NCBI GenBank assembly: GCA_944474755.1
Contig: OX104114.1
Coordinates: 41,977,070-42,041,069, forward strand
From: Limnoperna fortunei
Taxonomy: Eukaryota; Mollusca; Bivalvia; Mytilida; Modiolidae
Reading direction: 5' to 3'
DNA length: 64,000 nt
Shown here: in pieces, positions 22,391 to 32,131 of the stretch
Numbering within the stretch: the stretch's first letter is position 1
Layout of the letters: the number at the start of each line of letters is the position of its first letter
Notes under the pieces: generated by a model
What the model saw: only the letters and a program-made list of their open reading frames with translations
What the model was told of the DNA's origin: nothing
Databases searched by the model: none
Program-made: the position numbers and the translations under genes

Positions 22391-24104
22391 GGACTCTACA
22401 GGAAAAAGTTTTTTTTAAAGACTTAAGTGCTAGTCCATCTAAGAATCATGCAAGGGGTGATTTATGCCAAATCTCAAATTAATTAAATTTTGCTGTTTAT
22501 GGGTTTGATACAACATATTTTTGATGTTGTTAATGTTTTTAGCATTGTTAGTTCATTTGGAAATTCTTAAAATAAGCTCTTCAATAACGGAGGTTAAACA
22601 GCTGTTGACAGAGGGTAAAACTACACCTCCCCACCATATATTCATTTCAAAAGAAAACAATAGAAACTTCAAAACATTTTATTGTGTACTATGAAAATAG
22701 TCCATAAGTATCTTTTAAATAAAAATATAATGTAAAATTTGCTACAAAGTTAACATATCACCTTTGTTGCTAGGTAAACAAGTCCTTAGCAACCAAAAAA
22801 GGAAATTTTTCAGAATCATTGATTTTTCAACTGTATTTTTTATACATTATCCTTAATGATAATGCAATGTTTTTCTAAATGATTTTATAGCCTTAATACT
22901 ATATTTCAACATATAAAAAATTCACCATATACACATAGGGTAATTTTTCCAATATTAACCTTCGAATATGCCAAATAATTTTTAAAAATCACAAAAAACA
23001 AATATTGATTCAACCCACCCTAAATTTGAATTTGATTATTCTTATCATTAGTAAAGCTCAAATTTAATAAAATATAGTTCTTTATGTCTTTTGCAATGAA
23101 AATAAGCAGTAAGTTAAAACTTTGGTTTATAAATATGGATCAAGTTAAATATCCTGCGACATATTTTTTGGGACATTGTGCACATTTTTTGATTTTTTTA
23201 ATTACTAAATGAAAATTTCTAGTACTAATAAAACAATAATGTAAAATTTAATTCTTGGTTTTATGTTTATGAAAACTAGTATACGAAAAAAAAGAAATTA
23301 ACTTTTTTTATCTAAATTGCTCTTCCAGGGGAGACAATTGGTGGAAAAATTTGTAATATTGTTAAAAGAAGAACAGGCCATAAGTCTTAAAATTACAGAA
23401 ATCTTATGCATGTTCTTGTTATTTGAAATATTTCAAAATTTTATCTGATCAATTTTCAACTGTTTGGATTTTTGGGAAACATGCATTCTATACAAAAATA
23501 TTTTGAAAATAAACAAAATCGGTGGCCTATACCTTTTCTTGTAAAGTTTTGATAAACATTCATCAAATATTATTGTCATAAAATATAAAAAAATTTAACT
23601 GAAAAACCTTATCATCTTAAAATATAGAAAAAAAATTATCTTAAAAATTACTAGACTTAATCCCAGATCCTAAGAACATGAAGAAAGGAAAACAAATGTG
23701 ATAGAAACAAACATATGTACTGAATCTTTTTAAGTTTCTTACAAGATCCAAATCTACAATAATAATAGTCATAAAGGTTTATAAATGACATGTGTGATAT
23801 CTGAGAGAAATGTCTCCATATACATCTTTATATAATGACTTCCTTCAGGTAACTTTCTTTAAACTAGAAATTAATCAAAAGTTGTTCATGCGTAAAATAT
23901 AGGTCACATTGACCCAATTTCTAATGGGTGGTGTCATGTTACCCAAGATGCATCTAGTGGTGAAATATCATTGGCCACCAACATTAACCAAGAACTTAAC
24001 CAAAGCGTTACGGACGTTCGTACGGACAAGGGTAAAACTATATGTCCGATCCACATACGTCGGGCCATAGACAGGTTCCAAAGTCTGACATAAATACTGA
24101 ATTC

Positions 24105-24445
24105 TTAAGAATTTATAATGTCCATTGCTTCCATAGTGTCTATCCAAGTCCAGGCAGGAGCTAAATCTTCATTATCAATTGTTTGCTGCTTCGAGTTACG
24201 TGCCATAACACACATATGAGAGAAGAAAGATGAAATATGACTGGGTTGCAGATACTCTTCTGGACTAAACATCTTTTGTCCATTTTCATCCCGACAAACT
24301 CGCATATTTCTCGACACATCATCTGGGTTGGCTTTCCTTCCACTCTGCTCCCCAACATGAAAAGCAGAAGACTTGATACTTTAATGGACTGAGGCGACCA
24401 TTTGACAACAACAATGCAGAATTTATGTTCTTCAGTCCAACTTCT
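24105..24445 (-). pseudogene. Multicopy-gene fragment in left palindrome arm (3' exon)
   Basis: The frame ending at TAA (24,105) reads HVGEQSGRKANPDDVSRNMR, then VCRDENGQKMFSPEEYLQPS, HISSFFSHM and ends MEAMDIINS. Upstream, a different frame reads GLKNIN, ALLLSNGRLSPLKYQVFC; the two join if one T of a TTTT run is ignored. The pattern G-E-x-S-G-x-K-x-(N/D)-P...MR...L/Y-L...QI-x-S-F-F-S is one I associate with a widespread multicopy family in aquatic invertebrates, probably mobile-element derived. I cannot name it. The frameshift is shared with the right arm. Confidence 0.55.
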
Positions 24446-24892
24446 GATTCTTAAATATCAACACTCCAACTTGATCCTTGGGATGACTATAGGACAAACA
24501 TGTATATATATTGGTCATGTAATAAACTTGTGCCTATGAGCCTCCCCCCACCTGTTTTTAAATTATGATTAACCCCCCAATTGTTTCCTTAAAAAATATG
24601 GTATCTTGATTGCTTTTTATAATTATCACACAAACTTGTGTTGTGAATTTCTTGCAAACATACAAAAACATATACATTAAAAACTGTAAAAACCAAATAT
24701 GGGGGAGTGTCCATAAGGCATGGATGAATCACATCCATACAGGAAGTAGGAGTTCAACAGGTCTGAAAATCATTTCGGACATAAAGTTTGCCATTTCAAA
24801 CCACTCTGCTAAATATCAAATGATTGAAGATTCTTATGTAAGGTTTCTGAGATAAGCTTCATGTAAGCCAGGGGTATTATGATTTTTGATTT

Positions 24893-25075
24893 GTTTGTTT
24901 GAATGACGTTTAACGCCACTTTCAGCATTTTTTCAGCTATTTCATGGTGTCCAGTTTTTATTGGGGGAGGAAGCCGGAGTACCCAAAGAGAACCCCGACC
25001 TACGGTAGGAAAACTGGCAATCCTTGTCAATTAAGATTGGAGTCGAGTACATCCTGCCCGCAGTGTGACTCTGCG
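24893..25075 (-). repeat. Mollusc SINE body, copy 1 (inside left arm)
   Basis: On the minus strand it ends GCTGAAAGTGGCGTTAAACG then TCATTCAAACAAACAAA, a tail typical of mollusc SINEs. The body includes GGATTGCCAGTTTTCCTACC and TCGGGGTTCTC. Copies at 38,820-38,998 and 52,505-52,745. The tRNA-like head is missing here. Only the last part of the tail remains in the right arm. Confidence 0.75.
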
Positions 25076-25131
25076 TAAATATAGCATACTTGTACATGTA
25101 TAAGCTATGAATCAAATGTTGTTAAACTTAC

Positions 25132-25221
25132 AGCTTGAATAAATGCAACCGAGTCAGTAACAGATGGACTACATATACTAGGCTGTGAGCATGAAGCACT
25201 TGAATCAAGGATGTCAGCCAT
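25132..25221 (-). CDS. Candidate 90-nt exon in left palindrome arm
   Basis: Bounded by TATTTTCAG and GCT|GTAAGT. It reads MADILDSSASCSQPSICSPS, then VTDSVAFIQA, exactly 30 codons, phase 0, with protein-like composition. The ATG falls directly on the acceptor. It lies upstream (minus strand) of the fragment at 24,105-24,445 and would be an earlier exon of the same gene. The right arm has lost it except for ATGGCTGA. Confidence 0.4.
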
Positions 25222-25515
25222 CTGAAAATAAAAACAACTAACTTTATAATAGTCCACCAGACACAAAAAGCTTTGGAATTAGCATAATAAATTACATGGA
25301 CTCAACAATTTTGCTTTAAAACTTTCAAACAATCTTAAACACCATTTAGTTATATTTCATCTCATTATCTGATAATGTACTGTATCCATTTCTTGTTTTC
25401 TTATTCCTGCTAATAAATTTAGCTTTTTTAATGCAAAAGATAACTTTAATTTCATTTTAAATTGAACTAGGAATTCAGTTAGGCCATACAAAATTAATTT
25501 TTAGCTTCTAAAGTC

Positions 25516-25943
25516 ATTTTTTTATGAAAAAGCAATAAAAAGGGACAATGAGGCTGCCTCAGAACGGATGTGTATAAAATCCATTAAACATGTTAAGAGG
25601 TTAATAAGGAAGAATTGTGCTTACCATACAAGATTATGGGTTAATTCCAATATGCCCACCCAAAATTGGTTTTTGCAGGAAGAGAGGAAGTTTACAAAAT
25701 CAAATGAAATTAAGGCCAAAAAAATATAATCTTGTTTCCTTCAACCCAACCTACCCTATATTTTGTCCCCTACCCTGAACATTTTATTGCTATTTTGGAA
25801 CAAGAACCGTTAAAAGTCAGGATTGTTCCCTATTGACTCAAGATAAAATAATTTTAAGAAATAAAATACCGGTAATTTTCCGACCCTATTTTTGTATGCA
25901 TGGTAGCAGGAAACAAACATATATTTTAGCCTAAGAGCAATTA
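25516..25943. other. Palindrome spacer (428 bp)
   Basis: Single-copy DNA between the two arms; the arms stop pairing at AGCTTCT[A/C]AAGTC. It contains no recognisable element or coding frame. A transcript across it would fold into a stem of about 3 kb with this as loop. Confidence 0.8.
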
Positions 25944-26739
25944 GACTTGAGAAGCTAAAAATTAATTTTGTATGGCCTAACTGAATTCCTAGTTCAATTT
26001 AAAATGAAATTAATGTTATCTTTTGCATTAAAAAAGCTAAATTTATTAGCAGGAATAAAAAAACAAGAAATGGATACAGTACATTATCAGATAATGAGAT
26101 GAAATATAACTAAATGGTGTTTAAGATTGTTTGAAAGTTTTAAAGCAAAATTGTTGAGTTCATGTAATTTATTATGCTAATTCCAAAGCTTTTTGTGTCT
26201 GGTGGACTATTATAAAGTTAGTTGTTTTTATTTTCAGATGGCTGAAAGTGGCGTTAAACGTCATTCAAACAAACAAATCAAAAATCATAATACCCCTGGC
26301 TTACATGAAGCTTATCTCAGAAACCTTACATAAGAATCTTCAATCATTTGATATTTAGCAGAGTGGTTTGAAATGGCAAACTTTATGTCCGAAATGATTT
26401 TCAGACCTGTTGAACTCCTACTTCCTGTGTGGATGTGATTCATCCATGCCTTATGGACACTCCCCCATATTTGGTTTTTACAGTTTTTAATGTATATGTT
26501 TTTGTATGTTTGCAAGAAATTCACAACACAAGTTTGTGTGATAATTATAAAAAGCAATCAAGATACCATATTTTTTAAGGAAACAATTGGGGGGTTAATA
26601 ATAATTTAAAAACAGGTGGGGGGATGCTCATAGGCACAAGTTTATTACATGACCAATATATATAAATGTTTGTCTTATAGTCATCCCAAGGATCAATTTG
26701 GAGTGTTGATATTTAAGAATCAGAAGTTGGACTGAAGAA

Positions 26740-27062
26740 CATAAATGCTGCATTGTTGTTGTCAAATGGTCGCCTCAGTCCATTAAAGTATCAAGTCTTC
26801 TGCTTTTCATGTTGGGGAGCAGAGTGGAAGGAAAGCCAACCCAGATGATGTGTCGAGAAATATGCGAGTTTGTCGGGATGAAAATGGACAAAAGATGTTT
26901 AGTCCAGAAGAGTATCTGCAACCTAGTCAGATTTCATCTTTCTTCTCTCATATGTGTGTTATGGCACGTAACTCGAAGCAGCAAAAAATTGATAATGAAG
27001 ATTTAGCTCCTGCCTTGACTTGGATAGACACTATGGAAGCAATGGACATTATAAATTCTTAA
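26740..27062 (+). pseudogene. Multicopy-gene fragment in right palindrome arm
   Basis: Mirror copy of 24,105-24,445. It reads ESEVGLKNINAALLLSNGRL, SPLKYQVFC, then after the shared 1-nt frameshift HVGEQSGRKANPDDVSRNMR, VCRDENGQKMFSPEEYLQPS, QISSFFSHM, ending MEAMDIINS. It has a few substitutions relative to the left arm (QPSQI here, QPSHI there; ALTW here, AWTW there). The Q here fits the family pattern better. Confidence 0.55.
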
Positions 27063-28432
27063 GAATTCAGTATTTATGTCAGACTTTGGAACCTGTCTAT
27101 GGCCCGACGTATGTGGATCGGACATATAGTTTTACCCTTGTCCGTACGAACGTCCGTAACGCTTTGGTTAAGTTCTTGGTTAATGTTGGTGGTCAATGAT
27201 ATTTCACCACTAGATGCATCTTGGGTAACATGACACCACCCATTAGAAATTGGGTCAATGTGACCTATATTTTACGCATGAACAACTTTTGATTAATTTC
27301 TTGGTAAAAGTCCATATCCCAGGTAATACATGTTGGGGATCAATATTTCAAGAACGGGAGGGCCATTCTGTGGCTCATAGACACATTTTCTAGTTTAAAG
27401 AAAGTTACCTGAAGGAAGTCATTATATAAAGATGTATATGGAGACATTTCTCTCAGATATCATACATGTCATTTATAAACCTTTATGAATATTATTATTG
27501 TAGATTTGGATCTTGTAAGAAACTTAAAAAGATTCAGTACATATGTTTGTTTCTATCACATGTGTTTTCCTTTCTTCATGTTCTTAGGATCTGGGATTAA
27601 GTCTAGTAATTTTTAAGATAATTTTTTTTCTATATTTTAAGATGATAAGGTTTTTCAGTTAAATTTTTTTATATTTTATGACAATAATGTTTGATGAATG
27701 TTTATCAAAACTTTACAAGAAAAGGTATAGGCCACCGATTTTGTTTATTTTCAAAATATTTTTGTATAGAATGCATGTTTCCCAAAAATCCAAACAGTTG
27801 AAAATTGATCAGATAAAATTTTGAAATATTTCAAATAACAAGAACATGCATAAGATTTCTGTAATTTTAAGACTTATTCCCTGTTCTTCTTTTAACAATA
27901 TTACAAATTTTTCCAACAATTGTCTCCCCTGGAAGAGCAATTTAGATAAAAAAAGAGTTAATTTCTTTTTTTTTTCGTATACTAGTTTTCATAAACATAA
28001 AACCAAGAATTAAATTTTACATTATTGTTTTATTAGTACTAGAAATTTTCATTTAGTAATTAAAAAAATCAAAAAATGTGCACAATGTCCCAAAAAATAT
28101 GTCGCAGGATATTTAACTTGATCCACATTTATAAACCAAAGTTTCGTCTCGGGTAGCTAGTGAAGGACATTCATAAATACCCAATCCCTATAACATATAA
28201 CAAACCTACTCCTCAGTAAGGTAAGCTCGTCTCGAGCACCATATGAGGAACACGCGCAATAACGGCAAAAATAAATATTAAAAAAAAAGAAAATTATTAA
28301 ACCGAAGGAGGGTATGCCAAGAGCATCGTCTCGGGCGGTTCCCTACTTTGGAATACAAATAAAAGTCATCGGTAGAGTAAGCCAAGAGCCTCGTCCCGGG
28401 CACCTATACTGATGAATACGCATAATACCGAC

Positions 28433-28434
28433 AA

Positions 28435-28467
<33 letters not shown>

Positions 28468-28470
28468 CAA
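28433..28470 (+). repeat. (AAT)n microsatellite
   Basis: About ten ATA/AAT trinucleotides with one interruption, within the insertion unique to the right palindrome arm. Confidence 0.9.
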
Positions 28471-28557
28471 GTAGGGCATGCCAAGAGCTACGTCTCGGGC
28501 GGGTACCTACTTCTGAACAATAAACCCTGTACATAATGTTTATAGCAATCTTGTATA

Positions 28558-28635
28558 TATTTAAAAAAAAAAAAACACACACACACACACAAAAACACAA
28601 AAAAAAAACAAAAAAAAAAAAAAAAAAAAAAACAA
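28558..28635 (+). repeat. A-rich/(AC)n low-complexity tract
   Basis: Poly-A, about eight AC dinucleotides, then more poly-A. It could be the eroded poly-A tail of a plus-strand retroposon ending here, which would make the preceding CGTCTCGGGC units its body. The F-rich minus-strand open frame is an artefact. Confidence 0.8.
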
Positions 28636-29949
28636 AATAGAATACTTTTTAATGGATTTCTTAAAAATAAAAAAAAACATCAGAACATGTATATCATTCT
28701 TATCTTATAATTTACAAAAATATTGTACATAAAAAAAACCTAGTTAGTGAAAACTAACAACAAATATAATACAATTCCACATTGAAATGTATATAACTGA
28801 GCTACTTTATTATTTTCAAATTCAAATTAATCATGCAAGGCCATAGTAATGTATATATACATGTAAATAAATTTTTTTTTCCGTCTGTCAGATGAGACGT
28901 AAAACTGGTGCCTCGTGTACAGTATTCCATCAACTGGCACGTAAAAGATCCCATTGGCAGTATTCGATAAGAGTAGGCGCACGCGCCGCTGCCATGGCAC
29001 GACCCGTACTTGCTGCTAGCGTCTTGGTTCTCTACCTGGATCTAGCTTGATAGATAAATCTACTTCCACTAAGTCTTTTTGGTTGCGGCATTTCTGCCCC
29101 CTTTTATCATTTCACTTATAATATTTATGGCCTATAAATCCCCAAAAATACAAATAAATAGTTATAAAAAAAATATATATAAAAGCCATTAAGCAATAAG
29201 TCCGTGCGAGACCGTTTTACGGTAGTCAAGGACGTAAAAACCCGCATAAGTAAGTTACTGCTTATTTTCATTGCAAAAGACATAAAGAACTATATTTTAT
29301 TAAATTTGAGCTTTACTAATGATAAGAATAATCAAATTCAAATTTAGGGTGGGTTGAATCAATATTTGCCGTTTTTGTGATTTTTTAAAATTATTTGGCA
29401 TATTCGAAGGTTAATATTGGAAAAATTACCCTATGTGTATCTGGTGAATTTTTTATATGTTGAAATATAGTATTAAGGCTATAAAATCATTTGAAAAACA
29501 TTGCATTATCATTAAGGATAATGTATAAAAAATACAGTTGAAAAATCAATGATTCTGAAAAAATTTCCTTTTTTGGTTGCTAAGGACTTGTTTACCTAGC
29601 AACAAAGGTGATATGTTAACTTTGTAGCAAATTTTACATTATATTTTTATTGTAAAGATACTTATGGACTATTTTCATAGTACACAATAAATTGTTTTGA
29701 AGTTTCTATTGTTTTCTTTTGGAATGAATATATGGTGGGGAGGTGTAGTTTTACCCTCTGTCAACAGCTGTTTAACCTCCGTTATTGAAGAGCTTATTTT
29801 AAGAATTTCCAAATGAACTAACAATGCTAAAATCATTAACAACATCAAAAATATGTTGTATCAAACCCATAAACAGCAAAATTTAATTAATTTGAGATTT
29901 GGCATAAATCACCCCTTGCATGATTCTTAGATGGACTGGCACTTAATTT

Positions 29950-30335
29950 CTGAAACCGGTTAACCAAATGAAAATTCAAATTGGCCGCCACCGCAAAACT
30001 TTGTGTAACATATGACCCTATGGAAAACAGTTAAAAGGGGCATTTTCTCTTAATTCGGGTAACCAATGGAAGCAAAACTTGCAAGCAATTATGCATTGAT
30101 GGTCCTCGATAAAGTTTATTTTTAATGTTAAAAGGAAATTCAAATGGCCGCCATGGCAGAATAGCTTAACAAAGGCTTCTTCTCTGAAACTGGTCAACCA
30201 ATCGAAAAAAATTTAATTCCAATATTTTTTGCAATGTTTTAATGGCCGTCATGGCAGAATATTTTAACAAAGGCTTCTTCTCTGAAACTGATTTAAGACT
30301 GCCGCCACTGCAAGACTAACTTTGCACATTCTCTG
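29950..30335. repeat. Degenerate tandem units, right flank of palindrome
   Basis: Three or four units of about 95 bp contain variants of ATGGCCGCCATGGCAGAATA followed by TTTAACAAAGGCTTCTTCTC and TGAAACTGGTCAACCAAT (near 29,985, 30,147, 30,242 and 30,300). Related to phrases on the left flank at 21,952-22,390. Confidence 0.65.
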
Positions 30336-30339
30336 GAAC

Positions 30340-31990
30340 CAGACTGAAATTATTTAAAAATTGAACGGAAAGAAAATTAGAAGCAGACAATAAATTAGAA
30401 AATACGGCTCTCTTTGACACCTTCATTAAGTATTTTAAGTCCAAAACTGATGAACTGTTTTCGAGTTATTTTCCTAACTTGTTTCAGTTATTGGAGTTTG
30501 GCTTATAACATAAAAATGGTTAGAGATTATATAGTGAACATGCGTACTTAAACTGATCAGTAGTAAACGAGCTAAAGTTTAGTTTAAACATATTTTATTG
30601 TTCATGTAAAACAATACAAAATAGACACAAGTTACACGAACATAGAATCGTCCTCTCCACTATGAGTCCAAAGGTCGTGGGTCAAGGTTATACCATAGCA
30701 ACAACTAACCGTTAATGAAAGTTCTTAGCCATCATATATTTTAAGAATCATGATGACAGCTTTACGGATATATGTCATTTGCCAACCGGAGATGCTTTTT
30801 TCTAGCAACGTGCACAAATGTCCTTTACAACACTATGGCTAACATTGGACTTTCTGCGTTCCTCAAATAATCAATTTTCATTACTGAAATCGACTTTTTG
30901 TTTATTCTAACCTCTAACTTCGGCGTCCAACCTTGTTATAATAACCCAAAACCGTTAAAAAATACACTGAAAGTTAAATCCTGTAATATGCACATTTCCT
31001 TAACAAAATATGGGAAAGACCTTCTAATTGTTCTTTTCATTTAACAATTGTCAATTTTTAGTTTACTCAATTTTTTATGGCGCTGTCCTTCATAGATACA
31101 TGTACATAGAATTGCTGCAGATAGAAGGCCTTAATACACTGTCAATTCAATTACAGATATGGTGGACAAACAAAACTGGTCATGAGTTGTACAGAAATGC
31201 ATTCAATAGTGTATTAACAAAAATGGTCCTGGGTTGTACAAAGATGGGACTAAATGAGGGACCAAAAACTGGCTTTTGTTTGAAATATCGAATTATTGTT
31301 ACCCGTATACAAACTGTGGTGTAGCTCAACTGACATGAGTTAAACACCTCAATGAAACAAAAATGCAACATAGATAGGTAGATGACAAGTTGAGTCAATT
31401 ATAGATTTCCAGTCAGAAATAAGTTTTGCTTGTGACTAGTTGTACATATGGAATTGTATGTTTATTGGTTTCCCCGCAGCTGTATGTTCAAGATAAAATA
31501 ATCACAGCGCAATACTTGTACAGAATGAGATTTGTGTGTATTTTATTGGCCCAAGTAAATATTTTTATCTAAAAAATATTTTTTCAAATATTTTCCTAAC
31601 ACTTCACTTCCACGCAATTTCAACAATCGCACTACAAGACATGTAGATTTTAAAAATATGGCCGTTGCATTGATGCACAATTTTCAATCCTCTTATTGTC
31701 TGTTATCATTCCTTCCTCTTGAATACTGCTCGATGGACGCTAAATATTATTTCAACTAATCTATCTTAACAGTATTCGACTACATGGAATAATTTATATT
31801 GCGCTTCATCAACATAAACATTTATTTACAAACTGTTTTCATAACGTATACATTAATTTAAACAACGGTCTAAAATATATTCACGTTAAGGTCAATGCGA
31901 AATTAGAACAACAGAATAATATCGGTTTCTGAAACATTCGATACAAATAAAATTTCATTAAAATCAATTTTCTCATGAGCATTAAATTAC
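30340..31990. other. Intergenic DNA, nothing recognised
   Basis: AT-rich. The open frame at 31,028-31,324 has no protein-like features or splice context. No repeat relationship to other parts of the window was noticed. Confidence 0.5.
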
Positions 31991-32122
31991 CAGAATCTCC
32001 ACAGTATTCGTCCACAACCAGTTTGTATCTGTCTGCATCTCCTGCCACTGTGAATTTATAATACTTGGCGTATTTCTTTATCCCCAAGACATCTACTAAA
32101 TCCACTCTTAAAACATATCTAC
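31991..32122 (-). CDS. Fibrinogen-related domain (FReD), single exon
   Basis: Acceptor AAATACAG, donor G|GTAATT, 132 nt, phase 2 to 1. It reads RYVLRVDLVDVLGIKKYAKY, YKFTVAGDADRYKLVVDEYC and GDSG. This is the conserved middle of the fibrinogen C-terminal domain (L-R-V-D-L-x-D...YA-x-Y-x-x-F-x-V-x-x-x-x-x-x-Y-x-L-x-V...Y-x-G-D-x-G). The usual first GGGWT part and the last calcium- and ligand-binding part are not visible within several kb on this strand. FReDs are very numerous in bivalves as secreted lectins. This may be one exon of a large-intron gene or a stranded remnant. Confidence 0.72.
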
Positions 32123-32131
32123 CTGTATTTG

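Larger units (their letters stand above)
22422..25515 (-). repeat. Giant palindrome, left arm (3.1 kb)
   Basis: Reverse complement of 25,944-29,948 with few differences. Anchors seen: CTAGTCCATCTAAGAATCAT at the outer end against ATGATTCTTAGATGGACTGG, and TTAGGCCATACAAAATTAAT at the inner end against ATTAATTTTGTATGGCCTAA. This arm keeps a 292-bp segment (about 24,927-25,218: SINE body plus an exon) that the right arm lacks. It lacks a 90-bp segment present at 27,302-27,391 and the 1.1-kb insertion at about 28,141-29,247. Confidence 0.93.
28141..29247. mobile_element. 1.1-kb composite insertion in right palindrome arm
   Basis: Present only in the right arm; the left arm has continuous sequence at this point, an empty-site comparison. 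The first 370 bp carry four or five degenerate copies of a unit with core GCCAAGAGCNNCGTCTCGGGC (near 28,144, 28,228, 28,316, 28,380 and 28,474). Then come an (AAT)n run, an A/C-rich tract and a second part, at 28,880-29,050, with ATGAGACGTAAAACTGGTGC, CTCGTGTACAG and GGCACGTAAAAGATCCCATT. The last words resemble a motif common in bivalve repeats. Ends are not clean and no target duplication was found. Confidence 0.6.
25944..29948 (+). repeat. Giant palindrome, right arm (4.0 kb including a 1.1-kb insertion)
   Basis: Reverse complement of the left arm. It differs by loss of the SINE/exon segment at 26,241-26,245 (junction GCTGA), retention of a 90-bp segment at 27,302-27,391, and an insertion between CCAAAG (28,141) and TAAGTTACTGC (about 29,248). 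Point differences look rare, which suggests a recent or homogenised duplication, or an assembly artefact. Confidence 0.93.

Noticed and set aside
24610..24855. An 81-codon open frame, mirrored identically at 26,312-26,557
   Set aside because: Its perfect duplication is explained by the palindrome. Composition, lack of splice context and lack of family pattern argue against coding.
28343..28600. Minus-strand open frame with CVCVCVFFF and a run of isoleucines
   Set aside because: Translation of an (AC)n/poly-A tract and an (AAT)n microsatellite.
22422..29948. A single transposon with 3-kb terminal inverted repeats
   Set aside because: No transposase, no target duplication and a spacer without coding capacity. 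A segmental inverted duplication fits better, though a foldback origin cannot be fully excluded.
30340..31400. Open frames at 31,028-31,324 and its antisense
   Set aside because: No splice context, no domain pattern, and overlapping frames on both strands typical of chance openings.
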